DNA of 64,000 nucleotides, taken from NCBI RefSeq assembly GCF_003254395.2, contig NC_037638.1:22955352-23019351 (forward strand), in the 5' to 3' direction. The DNA comes from Apis mellifera (taxonomy: Eukaryota; Arthropoda; Insecta; Hymenoptera; Apidae). The translations under genes were made by a program, and so were the position numbers. The notes beneath the pieces were generated by a model that worked only from the letters and a program-made list of their open reading frames with translations, was not told the DNA's origin and searched no databases. Below are positions 48,987 to 61,815 of this stretch, piece after piece; the stretch's first letter is position 1, and each line of letters starts with the position of its first letter.

Positions 48987-51290
48987 CTTACTTCAGACTG
49001 ACGGTGTGTCCTCCTCCATTCGTTAACCCTTTTCCGGCTCGGTGATTTCCTCGCGGAGGAAAATAACGACAATAATCTCTTCTTTCTTTCTTTCTTTCGC
49101 AAAAAGAGTTTCTGCAGAGAATTGCCGTCCAATCTGATGAGATGGAATAATAATCGATTATATGTGCTCGCATATGTGTGTGTGTATACGCGCTTTTCGG
49201 GAAATTGAGCGTATGGTTTAATTAGAATGGCTCGTTGCAAATGTTCGCAGTTGTAAAGAGTGAAGGAGGGTCATTTCGTGACTCTCTCGCTCGTGGATAT
49301 TCGAATAACCCAACCCAGTCTCTTTCAATTCTTTTTTCTGCTTCTTTGTCAGGCTAATCGAGGAGTTTTTGCTCGTTGAAGAAGAGAGTGATATAAAATA
49401 TAGTTTCTCCATCGAAATAAATTTTATCACTTTTAAACAAATTCTTAACTTATATAAAAATTTTCACGAATATTCGTACTTCTATCTTTCGTAAGAGATA
49501 CGTTACGTTAATTTTAACGTTGAAATAATGAACATCGACTCATAAGTATTGGATATCGCGCGATGGGCGAATCAAGAAGAGCCTTTTCTCTCTTCTTGAC
49601 GGATGAAAACAACATTCGGGGGGAGGAAATTAAACGAGCAGTGCACGAAACTTGGAACAAATAATAAACGAACAGGAAAAATATATGTACACATTTCAAG
49701 ATTAGTTTTCGCGGTGGAGGCACAAAGGGAGAGGTGATGCTATTACGGGGGTAGCGAGGTAGCAAAGGGAGTAGTAGTGCGGGGGGCGATGACGCCACGA
49801 TCTCGTCGGGTTCACGTGAACAAGCTTCCACGTGAACGAGATAACACGAAAATGGAGAGGGCGGATGAGTCTGTTAGCGATGAAAATAATAGGGCCGGTG
49901 GAAAGTGCAGGCCGCGCGCGCGACGGAAGCGCCGGGGGGTTGTGCAAGTGGTGCTCTCGAAACAGACTCCGGGGTGAGTAGGAGTGGGACAGGGACGGCG
50001 AATGATGAAAGGCACGCACGGGAAAGAGAAAGAGGGAGAGGGGCGTCTATCCAAGGGAGGAGGGAAAAGTGTAAGAATGGTGAGTGGCGGCGGAAAAGAG
50101 CGAGCAGAAAGAGGGTGGAGAGGCACCGAGTTGGGTGATGGCGGCACGTTGAGAGTCGGGAAATAAGTTTCGAGGGGGGGAGGGTGATAAATCAGCGAGT
50201 CTTGCGAGAAGTGGGAACGCGATTGCAGTGTGTGACGAAACGAGCTAAATCTAAGGGACACAAAACTGGAAGGAGAGATCGAAGAAAGGGATAGATCTCC
50301 TCGTTGGTTGGAATTTTTCTTTCCCTTTTTTTAAACCAACCTTTTATGCGAGTTGAAAAGATCGTTCGATGCACTTGACCTCCTCTCGCGATAGTAGGGC
50401 CGTGTGATAGGAAAGGATATAAAGTTGTCGTCGACACAAGAAGCTCCGGCTTCTTTGGTATGCATCAAAGGCCGGACTTCGACGTGGAAAAGTATCGGGC
50501 GCGTTGACTTGGAGCCGTTCGGAATTGGAAATTTCAGAAGCCTCGAGTGTACATAAAATATCGTAAATGCGGGACAGTGTACAGTTTCAGAGCAGTATCC
50601 CGCCCCGCTTCGCCTTTTTATCTCGTCGACAAATAGTTGAAGAATTCCGTACACATTGGTCGAGGAGAAAAAAAGCGCCATGTGGACAAACGTGTTGGAC
50701 AGGCACCACTTAAACGGTTCCCTCAAGCCGTGCTAATTAAGCGTAAATATTTGAAGATTCGCGCCAGACAGTGATGTGACATAATAAAAAAAGAAAAAAG
50801 GAGCAAAGAACAAACGAAAGAAAAGAGAAAAAGATTAGAAAACGATTACGACGTCCGGATTCTTTCGAGAAGAACCGATTGCTTACCGCGATTTCGTTAT
50901 TTCCCGGATCATGAACGATGCCAGCCACCAACTCGCGATCTCAGATTCTCCACGCTGCGAGAATTAACCCTCTAACGCGATACGAAAAGTAAACACACTC
51001 ACCTGCAACAGAAAGATTAACGCGGCCGTTAAACAAGCAAATTTAACCAAAATTTAATGAGATACCAAACCAGCTCTACAAACCTCGTCGAAAGAACAAT
51101 AAATATCCGACGGCTGGTGGGAGAGAATTCATCGCGAGAGAATTGTATATAACGACTCGGCCGTGTTGGACCCCTTCGTTACAAGGACCCCGAGTTATTG
51201 GGTAAGGATAAAATTAATTAGCTTAATTAGCATCTTTGGGCGCGCTATAATTCTCCTTCATTAACGGGGTAAACTAGAATACCCGTTTGT
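48987..51290. other. GC-richer, strand-asymmetric non-coding stretch
   Basis: The plus strand at about 49715-50180 is strongly G/A-rich (GGGGG runs, GGAGGGAAAAG and similar), which opens long Pro/Ser-rich frames on the minus strand without domains. The region also holds T/C sequence near 49080 and an exon-like 68-nt piece at 50879-50946 (separate entry). No gene is supported. Confidence 0.4.
50879..50946 (-). other. Candidate short exon, unassigned
   Basis: On the minus strand the acceptor-like TTAATTCTCGCAG is followed by 68 nt that end in ATCGCG|GTAAGC, a good donor. One frame is open throughout, but the 22-residue reading resembles nothing known, so a 5' untranslated exon or chance are both possible. 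It lies on the strand of the Ig-domain gene, upstream of its known exon, which is the only reason to record it. Confidence 0.15.
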
Positions 51291-51515
51291 ATATGTACAT
51301 ATGTATATATACGTGTGCGTGTATATATATATAACGTATATATGTATGCGCACAAATTACATCTTGCCGTTTCGCAACCAGAAATACGAGACATTTTTCT
51401 TCCGGAATAATTTTTACAAAGAGGCGCTCCCGCGCGCCAATCCTTCTACACTCGTAGTATGTATAAATATATATATACATACATACATATATACATAAAT
51501 ATAAATACACATATA
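51291..51515. repeat. Cluster of TA/TACA/TATG-type simple repeats
   Basis: Two dense patches (51291-51350 and 51462-51515) of mixed ATGTAT, ATATAC and TACATA units are separated by about 110 bases of unique sequence. They make Tyr/Ile/His-rich chance frames on both strands. Confidence 0.85.
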
Positions 51516-52738
51516 CACGCGCCTTGTAACGCCTTTTCCACGCGCAGCTTCTGCGGTTTCCAGCGCAGTGTGCACGCGCGCTCTTCTCATCAGCTCGAAA
51601 TACGAGACCTCAAAAACCATCGTGCCATCGACCATCCCCCTTCCTTTCCGCCCTCTCCACCAACCAGCCGGGGAAAAATCGCGGGGAATATTCAAATTTA
51701 GACGGTCTCCATCCTTCTGTCTCCCCTCGCTTCTCCGGTACACCTCTTTTACGCTTCTTCTCGATTTATGTTAGTGCCTTGGAAAATCAGAATGGCGCGC
51801 GATAATTACGAAGATATTTTTCCGCGTGAAAGTCGAGGGAGCGACTTTTCTTCTTTTCGGGAGAAAAGTTGAAAATTGGTTGTGCTACGAGTTTTATTCG
51901 ATTTCTGGAAATGGGATTAATGATAAATTCCTCCGTGTTAGAATTCGATAGGATGATATGATTATAAATCATAAGGTTAAAATAAAAAAAAAAAGAGGTA
52001 TTTCTATTCATGGGAAAATCTATATTTTTCGTTTTTCGATAAATTCATGAGTGAAATATGGAAAGTTGGAAAGATAATTAAAGCAAAGGAGAATTTTAAA
52101 TAAAGTAACTTCAATTTCGTGTAATGAATTATTAGACATTTATAAAAATGATAAAAATTTACTTAAAATAATTATTTTAAATGATCAAGAAACGAGATAT
52201 GTTATTTCAAACGTGTGTCTGAATCGAACGTGAAACGGATAATTAGATTAATGAAAAGTAAAAGTATTGGTTTTTATGGGTATAAAAACAAGTGGATTTA
52301 TTATAATGTATTAATATATTAATCTTAAATTGATCGATTATATAAATATTGTTATACTCGCATAATGTATTTTAACATTTTTCAAGATGTTCAAATTCAT
52401 TTCCTTTATTTAAATTTTATTTAAATTTTTATTTAAACCGTTTACCAAAGTGTATGTTTATTTTAGAAACGTAACAAACATTTTGCTCCTCGAAAATAAT
52501 TGAATCTCTACTCTTCTTATAAATATACGAATAATTGGAAACACGAATTGTGTTTTACACTCGTTCAATTTACATTGATTTCTAAGTTCAGACAAGAGAT
52601 GCGACAATTTGTAAACGTGTATAAAATTCCATTGTCCACGAAACGAATATATCATAAACAGTGGTGGTACGTACGATCCATTCGAAACTGTTTATCTTGT
52701 CAAAAATAAAAAACCGACATAATTCTCCCACCACCGAC
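51516..52738. other. Non-coding stretch
   Basis: A GC-richer left part (to about 51780) is followed by AT-rich sequence. No exon or repeat of note apart from a poly-A near 51984. Confidence 0.5.
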
Positions 52739-53366
52739 ATAAAAAAAAAAAAAACAAAAACAACACGATATCACATAGTATATCACTCAATAAAATCATC
52801 AATCAAAACGATATAAATAGAAACTTCCCAAAATAATCGAACATAAAATCGTATAATCACGATCCGCGGGACTCGGTATCGCGTGCTCTCCAAAAAAAAA
52901 AACAAATATAATACAAATTCTCTTCGTAAAAAACAAAAAAAAAAAACTAAAAAAACGAAAACAAAAAAACAAAAACAAAAAAAAAACATAATCGTGGCAG
53001 GTGAAATTTTGAGGTTGGCCAGAGACGTCGATTTATATCAGCCGTTGGGATAAAAAAAAAAAAGAAAAAAATCACGCTATTCGGTTGACGATCGGCGTGA
53101 AAAAATCACCCCCGATCGAGGATGGACGAGGCGGGAGAGAAAAAATTCGGGGGTGAGAGGAGGCGCAACAAGAGTTCAAATGACACGGTGGGGAGAAGAA
53201 AAACAAAAAAAAAAAAAAAAAAAAAAACAAAAAAAATGTTTGACGAATGTCGACAAACCTCGCATACCTCGAAATTACGATCGCCGGCACCAAAGTGATT
53301 TTTCCCTCCCTGCAATCCTCTCCAAGATTTATACACGCGCCATCAAAAAAAAAAAAAAAAAAAAAA
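52739..53366. repeat. A-tract cluster with very long homopolymers
   Basis: A series of A-rich tracts occurs on the plus strand: 52740-52765, 52890-52902, 52917-52987 (A5-10 broken by single C, T or G), 53052-53070, 53205-53227 (23 uninterrupted A) and 53345-53366 (22 uninterrupted A). Between them lie short unique GC-richer segments. Repeated poly-A tails on one strand could mark successive retroposon insertions, but no shared body is visible between the tracts, so simple slippage growth is equally likely. Confidence 0.8.
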
Positions 53367-56300
53367 GTCGGACCAACAAACTCGCGATTTTCGCCGCTTT
53401 TCGATTTCGCTAATGTACGGTGGTTGAATCCAATTGAAATAGATGGAACACGGAAGAAATTCGTCCTTCCAATTTGAGACGAGTGACATTTTTCGAATTT
53501 ATCACGTGACCTCCCTCAATTTGAAAAGAACACTTTGTACTTTCCACTCTCGACGATCGTGCGTTTATGCATATCCATGGAGAATAATTTTCTTATTTAT
53601 TTATTATATCGCGATTAATAATGCAAAATGACGATCTTCTCTTCCTCGAATGTGTGCATAAAATAAAATATTTCACGGAAAGTTTATGATATTCAATTTA
53701 TTCAGAAATTGCTTCTGATTTTGTAATGAAAGTTATGGATGTTATGTATAAAGCAAAATGGATTATACGTGTAACGCTTTTTTTTTTCGGCGGGAATTTT
53801 TTTCAAAGGATGAAATTCACCCTCAACGTTTTAGCACTCTTTCATGACTTGAATACAATTTTGCCTCGGGATATTTTTTACAATAGGGTAACAGAAATCA
53901 TATAAAATCACACAGTGGCGTATTTTATATGCACATTTAACGTTTCGCTCTACATTGTTGCAAAATCATATTTTAAAAAGAAAAAAATATATATATATTG
54001 CGACTTTAAGGATTTACTTTTAGGATCTCGATTGCTTGAATAAATTAAAGCAATAATAAATTATTAAATTGTATTAGGAAAACTCGTTAAATCATCCATC
54101 TTCTTTACCGCGAACAACACAACTTTAGGAGAAGGGAGGGGAGAGAAAGAATTGTGTCGGCTCGAAAGCGTTGTCAAAATCTCTCGACGGTGACACGAGC
54201 CGGCAAAGTAAAATGGAGAAGCCGGAAAAATAAAAGAAAGTATGAAGTGGATAATATGCATATGCATGTACAAAAAAAAGAGAAAAAAGAAAGAAGAAAA
54301 TAAGGAAATGAAAGAGAAACAAGAGAGAGACTCGAGAGAAGGTAATAAAAAAAATGTTGAGCATATTTGAATTACGAGATTTAAATACGCCACGGACGTG
54401 GTTCCAACATCGGTCCTTCTCTGAATCTTCGCGTTTATCTGTATGCGTGTATCTCGTGCGTATACGTGTCTCTTTATTCCCTAACATTTTCTGGTTCTGT
54501 GCATTAAGCGCGGTAGGCGAGCAACCGAGAAAGTGATTAAAAAGCGAGGGGAACACAAATGAACGCGTTACGCGGATGAAAGAATAACGCGTCATTAGAG
54601 CTCATGATTCTCGATTATGGCGGTTGGCTCGGTACGAACAACCCCCGCGCCAAAACTATGATCTACAAGCATCGTTCCTTTTCCTGTTGCGCCTCGATGG
54701 AATATTGCGAGTCTGTATCTTTATTTTTTTTAGGTTTTTTCTTCTTTTTTCTCTCTTCTTTTTCCTTCATTTCGTTCACTCTCCTTTTCGAGACGGCGTA
54801 TTAAAATTTCTAAGAAACTTGAACTCGATGAATCGAGAAGATTATGGAGTCGTGCCACGTTTTTAAATCGAGATAAAAGAAATATTTCAGACTTTTTTTT
54901 TTAATTCTAACGTTAAAAGCCCGCTTCGTGATATTTGTTACGAGACCATAATGTAAATTCGAACGAGAACCTCACGAACGCTTAACATTTTTACCTGATT
55001 TTTCATTGCCTGATTATCAATAACTGGGGATCGTTCAGAATTCAATGGTTTTGATTCGATTCTATTTTCACATTGGGGAGGGAAAGAGATTAATTAGTTA
55101 CCAAATACGGTGACAATTCAAATCACGCACAATAGTTGGATGCGCGTGATTTTTTGGAAAAAATAAAATTTACGTTATTATTATACCGAAAAACGATTTT
55201 GGCAAGTTGGAAAATAATATTACAGTCCTCGTTAATGAAATGAAATCATCATTATGCGAGAATATAATGGGAAGCAGATAAAATATCGAGCGAAGCAAAT
55301 CGTGCTTTTCGCGAAAACAGCCGAGGGAGGGGGGGGTCATTTGAATCATTTTCTGCCCCGTAATAAATGTCACAAAAGTGATAATCACGGACATGGAAAT
55401 ATTGTAGCCAACGTCGCCAAAGGTACACCCTATATTAAATTGACGATTAGCATTTCGTGAGCTTTCTTCTCTCAATTTTTCAATTTTTTTTCTCCAACAT
55501 TCAAAAGTTGCCCGAAATTATTATGACGATTTACAACAAGATAATGATAATGGAATATCTTTGGTTGATTCTAGAACAAACACAAAAATTGATATACAAA
55601 AACATTGATTACAGATTTATTAATTTAAGACGAAGTCGGACAGGAATAAAAGTGAACACGCGTCGCGATAATCCATTAACGAATATTAAAAAATACTCCT
55701 TTTCGTCGGGACAAAAGTCGTCTGATTTACTTACTGAAAAATCTCGCAAACCATTTCTCATCCAAACCATTTCATTCAACACTGGATATCAATTTGGACT
55801 GATCCCATGCAAGATATAATACCAAGATCCGCCGATTCTCTTTTTAAAAAGCACGTCCCACGCTCGTTCTCCACGATTGAACGATTTCCTAAAGTGCAAT
55901 TTCTCTTTCAACCCCTCCCCCCTCCCCCGTCCAAAAATTCCACGGAACGCAACAATTTACCGGGAATCGTGGGATGCAAAAGGGGGATCGGACGAGGTCG
56001 GAATACGAAGAGAAGAGAGGATCTCGCAATCGTCGCGAAGAGTCTGGCCAAGAAGAGAGACCTCTTCCCCTCCCTCCTTCCACCGTTGGTTCGTTGGTTC
56101 GCGCGAAATTTATACGCAGCCCGGGTAGAAAACCGCTATCTTTTAATTTATGCGCCGCCCAGGGAATTTAATATTCTCGGGGCGTCTGGGAGCGCGTGCC
56201 GCCAACCTCGCAGCCTTTTCTCAGCAGTCGAGCGGGCGAGAAAGGAGGGGAGAGAGAGAGTGGGCCAAACGAAACGAAACGAAGGGAGGAAAGGAGAAGG

Positions 56301-59300
56301 AGAATGGAATGGAAAACGATGAGCGAGGAAAAAGAAGAGGTGGAAGAAGAGGAAGAAGATTCGGGGAAAGAAGAGAGGAGTCTCGAGGGCCCTGTTTCGA
56401 CGGGCCCGAGCTTTGCATCGTAAAGAGGGGGGTTAACGAGGCGAATTAGGCATATCTTATAGCAGCCCTCGTTTTCTTTTCTCCTTCTCGACCGTACCGA
56501 TTTCGTCAACCGTGAAAGGCACCGGCATCCCTTTGACGAATATCGGGATCGTTTCGCGTCGCTGATGAAATTCCGCTCCTCTTTCTCGTACACGTGACAC
56601 GCAGTCGTGCTGGATCGACTGGATGCGCGGCAGGTTTCTTCGAAGAGGATCTTTCCTCGCGTTGAATGATTTTGAGGGAGAGAGATGAGAATTGTAATTA
56701 ATGATAATTGTATTTTCAATATTCATTTCGATGATTGTCGAAACAAAGAGAGAGAGAGAAAGGGATAGATTTATTTTAGAAACTAAACATCTGTCTGATG
56801 TATGTTATGTAGATTTTCTACTTCAAAGTAGTATTTTCTTATACGTCAATATCGTGAAGTTGTTCACCGAAATGATTCGTGCTTTCTCGACGTTCAACCA
56901 TCGTTACATCATCTATAAAATCCTGTTTTGGTTCCAACTGTTTTTCGTCCCTTTTAACTTTATTGAAAGGAGATCCGGAGGGGAAGGAAGTTTACGTTCG
57001 AAGAATCGTGAAACGTTCGAACAATTGAGCACGCACGACGAAAGTTGAAAAATTTCCGCTATGAAAATTCGAAACTTGTTAAGGAACGAACGAGAGAAAT
57101 GAACGAAAGGAACGAGAAACGGGAAAACGTAAAAAACGCCGTTCGTCGAATATAAAATTAGAAAGATGCAGTTGGTGTAAACATAAACGAATTCTCCGTC
57201 GTAAAATCGATACTCTTAAACAATTCGCTTCGTTTCCTTTTGTATTTCGCGTTATTCCTTCATTTTTTATCGCGCGAAAACAGATACCGGCCAACATGGC
57301 GGCCGTGATGATCGTAAAAGCGACGACTAATTATTAGAAATATCGGTATCTTGCGAAGCGCAGCTGAGCACGCTTGTCGAAATGTTGCGTTGTTTCGAGG
57401 AAATCAAATATGCGCTTGGATTACACCGGATTATATTCGTACATCGGCCGATTGGTGTCCGGTAATTCGTCGGAAATAATAGGGCACGCGTAACGCGCTG
57501 ATCCGATCCGCGAATAACATTATCCGCGGCGCGGGATAAAATGAGGAGGAGGGAGGCAACAAACGCGCGGCCTCGCGCCAGCGTGGAATTTCCCGTTAAA
57601 CGCCTTGCGATCATCCGATTATCCTGTAAATTAACAATCGTGTAACAAGAGGTGAAATTAGATAATTATGGATGGATCGAAGGAGGCAACAAGCTTCGAA
57701 ACGAGTAGTGGAAACAGGGGATGGCATTTTAAAATAAGGCGATACATCTACATCTGAACGAGGATCTGAACGAGTTTTGCCACGTTAACGGAAAAATCGA
57801 ATTGATTGTCAAAAATTTTGCTCCACGTTTATCTCGTTTGGGACGAAGATTTCATTTCAAGAAATTTATGGAGAGTCGAAAGTTTCGTTCATCGGCCCCG
57901 AGCTGACCTCAGCATAGATATTTTCATATCTAGATATTGGCGCGTCGATTTTCAATTATTCTACGTGATTACACGAGCGACGTATTGTGCATGTTTCGTA
58001 AGATGGACGATTAGATGAGATAGATCAATGCATTTTCGTTAAAATGTTTTATAATTAATATTATAGCCAAATAAGATAAAATAATAGAATATTACAGCGA
58101 AATGATATATGTAATCGAATGAAAAAACTGTTCGTTCGTAGAAAAGAAATGATTTGGCAAAGAGAAATTATATTTCTTTCCTTGTTTTCTTTTCAAAATC
58201 TCTGTCCGTACTCCAAGACGTGTAAGATAGAAGAACTATATATATATATATGTATAAACGATAAATTGAAAACGAGGACGCTCCGCCTTTCCTCCAAAAT
58301 TACTCGAAAATATAGAGCGAAACGTTGATAGCGTGAAATATGCCCATTTTGAAATTCCCTCGATCCCCGAAGTGGCGTCACAAAGCCAGGCAGAAGCGTA
58401 AATCGCTTATTAACCCGGTGTCGAAAGAGGATTGCCGTTGCTAATTAACGAGGATGCCAGCCACTTTCGGCGTTTCTTTCGTCGAAACGCTCGTTAGAAG
58501 CAAGCCATCATCGTGAGAGTTGTGGCGCGTAAAGTCACCCGGCTGAAAAGCGTCAACGCTCGCGAATTAATATCGCGAATTTACCCCGGCTGGTTCTTCC
58601 CGCTTTTTGCGCCACGCCAACCATGAAGCCTTCCCTCCTCCATCCCGGCATCCATCCTTTGAGATTTTATCCAATCCGCTCGGTAACCTCGATGCCTCGA
58701 GACGAGACCTTCGAGCGTCATTTCGCCCCCATGTATAATTAAAGTGGAGGAGCGAGGGGTGAAAGAATTCCACGGGCGAACGAGCAGGGTTCTTCTTTTC
58801 CGTCGGTCGATAAATACCGATTTCTTCCCGATTCGATGCAATTTTACAGAGATGGAGAACAGGCGTGGACGAGCAAGCAAACTTTGAGAAACGACGTTTA
58901 TTAGAGAATGTGGCTCGGTCGTCTCGCAACCCTCTGGGAACAGGTGAGATTAGATTCTTGCGAACGCCATGCTGCAATTCGCATCGGGTTCACACTCGGT
59001 AACCAAGTTTTCGAGTCACGACGTAATGCGATAGCGGTGCATTTACATGCGTCTCGGCCGTTTAAACGTAACGCGAGTCGGGCACGAGTTCTTCGCTACT
59101 CCGAAGAAGTTTCAGAGGAAACCGCTTGTTTCTCGAGTTGACGCGCAGTGGCAGTCAATTGGCGAGTCCAATTCGATAATTTCCACGCGAAATCTGAGAT
59201 CTTAAGGGAAAAAGCAAGGTGTAAATAGACACTATCATTTTAATTTAATCATCGTTACGATGAATGAATGATCGATTTAATCTAATTCTTAGATTCATAT

Positions 59301-61562
59301 ATCGAAATGGCATCGATTAATATCCGGATTAAAAATTATACAGTTGCGTTTGAAAAATCGCGTATGCATCATACGAAAACACTAATAACGTCACAATATT
59401 GCACCGTTCTTCGAGGATCATTCATCTTTTACCACCGAAACATTTTTCACTACGGATAATAATAATAGTCGCGTAAATCAAAATGTACGTGTAATATCGG
59501 GTGTAATAAAGAAAGATGTATCTTTTTTCCCTTTTTTTTTTTTTTTTATAAAACAGCCATTCTAGATTTTATTTCACAACGACCCGTTTCGTTAAAAATT
59601 TCGAGCGAAAGGGATGAAAATTAATCACGCTCACGTATGTATGTTAATTACGCGAAATTGGTTATTCAGCGCGACAGACCTCTGAACCGAGGGGAGGGAA
59701 GGGGGCCGTCTTTACGACGAAACTTTCTTTCTTCCCTTCGCTCTTAATGGGCCAAGTTTCTCTGCAGCGGCAGAGGACGAAGCACGATTTCAGACTTCTT
59801 AACCAGCCTCGGGTAACGTTCCTGGATAATAATCTAATTATTATTTTGGCATTAATAGATAGATTGAAATTCACGAATGGAAACGAATCCTGCAATTTAT
59901 TTACGATTATTTCAAATTAAGTATCACCATAGATACAGGACGTTGATATAAGATATTCTTGTCGCGATTGTACACTATAATACCGAAACCGTGGTGTAAT
60001 ATTGAACGGACTGGTTACGGCGAATGTCAACAAGACATTGGTAGCCAAGTTGTTTAATTTACTACGAGTTGACTCGGTTATAATTGATCTAAACTGAACT
60101 TGTGCCGAGAAACCAACAGTTTACATTAGATACTACGTTTCTGATACGTTTATGATGAAACTGATATCATCTCATTTTCATTCATCGTACAACAATTTGC
60201 GATTTTCCACCGTGTAGCGCAATCCTTTATGAAACAGTATTTTAATAAACGGTATATTTATCTTAATATATATTTTAATAAGAACGAGCGAAGCGATGTA
60301 AATATTTGATCCTCGAATCAACGATCTTCTCGATCTTCGTTTGAAAACGCAATCTTCAGAATAATATCCAGAAATATGCTTTTCAACTTTCAAGTATTCC
60401 TCAAGGATTCTTTTTTCTTTTCTTTTCGGATTATCTTCCAACGATTAATAATAAGAAATACGTGACTATTGTTTGCGAGTTGTGAAATCGTTCGTGCTCG
60501 AAGAGTTTCGCTTCCCTGCTATATATATATAATCTAATTATTATTCATGGCTTAAGTCGGCTAGCTCGTAGCAACGTTATCAGCCGCTGACTTTCCACGA
60601 GCGAAATTATTCCCGAAGGTGAAGAAGAGCAAACAGGCTGCTGCTCGATGCGCGCTCATTAAGGTGGACGTCCTTTATGAACAGAGAAATGAGGTCTTCC
60701 CCGTCGAAGAACACGGCTCGAGGAAGAACCGGGGAAAGAAGATAGAATAATCGGAAGCGGTCCTCCCGCGGCTTCCTCGTTTTTCACAGGGACGTCAGTT
60801 ACAAGGTTGTTCCACTCGACGGAGCAATTATCTTTCGCCAAAGTGATCCCGTCGGCCTGCTTCGAGTGTCGTGAACACCGTTTCCGTGGAACGAATTTCA
60901 GTTAACTGAATTTTTCTTATCGCTTTTGCGCCTCCCCCTCCCCCCTCCCCTCCCTACAACCACCTACATCTTGCGTCTCTCGCAAAATTGAAAAAGAATC
61001 GCGGTTAACACCGCAATCTACCGTTTGTCGGATTTTCTTTTGATCGTGATACGATATGATAAAGTTTTCTGTACAGCCACGCTACTCCTTCCTATTTTCC
61101 TCCCCATTTCCCTCAAAGGAATCGAATCGTATAAACAAAGGAGCGAGAAGAATTTAAGGAAAAAAATTCAAATTTTAAAAACTACGCAGAAAATCTTTTC
61201 GATCGATACTCTTCTAGGATTTATCTTTCTAAATTTACCTAATCAATCCGACTATTCATCCCCGTTGCAACGTTACAATTTCTGCAGAGATCGAGCAGAA
61301 TCTGCGCGGAAACTCTTCTCGCCTAATCTTGCCCAATTATCTCTTAAATAACGGGCGATAAGCCGAGGGAGAGAGGGGAAGGGCTGGAGGGTTGAAGAAG
61401 AGGGACATAGCGGGGCGGCGACCTTAATGATCCTGATAGAGTGTGAAAATTGAAAAAGGAGGCCGGATCCGAACGAAACCATTAAATCGACCAAGTGGCC
61501 CGACCTTTCGACCCGGACCTCCCCCTCTTCCGCTTCCAGTAAATTGAAAGTATAAATTACAG
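53367..61562. other. Non-coding stretch with patches of purine- or pyrimidine-rich sequence
   Basis: No gene I can support. GC-richer, purine-rich plus-strand sequence at 56220-56400 opens Arg/Glu-rich frames. (TA)n lies at about 58238-58251, poly-T at 59532-59548 and a G4-prone C-run at 60934-60954 (separate entry). A 13-codon ATG frame with good context (AACATGGCGGCC) at about 57294 is too short to interpret. Confidence 0.4.
60934..60954 (-). other. G-quadruplex-prone tract (G on the minus strand)
   Basis: C5-T-C6-T-C4-T-C3 on the plus strand: four G tracts on the minus strand separated by single-base loops, the most stable G4 topology class. No promoter or transcript could be tied to it. 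Confidence 0.6.
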
Positions 61563-61815
61563 ATAAGGGATAGGAGAGGGTCGGTAGAAGGCATCACGGA
61601 ATGGCACGGGAAGTCAGTCAGTTATGCCCGGGGCGTGATGCTCGTACCAAATCAACCAGGTTTGAATCAGGATTGGATTGGTCGTACATCCAAGATATCC
61701 CTGCGGAACTGCTTCTTCTTCCGGGATGCCCATCCAGCCGACGTGCACGTGAGTTGTGGAAATGTCTCGCGAATTCAACGGCACAATGCTTTGCTCGGAC
61801 CACGATGCTTTTAAC
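61563..61815 (+). other. Exon-like island with a strong donor, unassigned
   Basis: A GC-richer island of about 250 bases sits in AT-rich surroundings. On the plus strand it has acceptor-like sequences at its left edge (CTTCCGCTTCCAG and AAATTACAG) and a consensus donor AAC|GTAAGT at its right edge; a second one (CAC|GTGAGT) lies at 61750. An ATG at 61601 opens a frame that stays open to the donor and stops only 3 bases inside it (71 codons), but the product resembles no family. Two minus-strand frames are also open across it, so strand is uncertain. It could be a coding or non-coding first exon or a conserved element. Confidence 0.25.

Noticed and set aside
56168..56719. 183-codon minus-strand frame
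   Set aside because: Its C-terminal part translates the complement of a purine-rich tract (Ser/Leu/Phe runs), and the plus strand is also open as Arg/Glu-rich sequence.
57294..57335. 13-codon frame with good start context (AACATGGCGGCC)
   Set aside because: Too short to support as a gene; no splice donor follows and no conservation can be assessed here.
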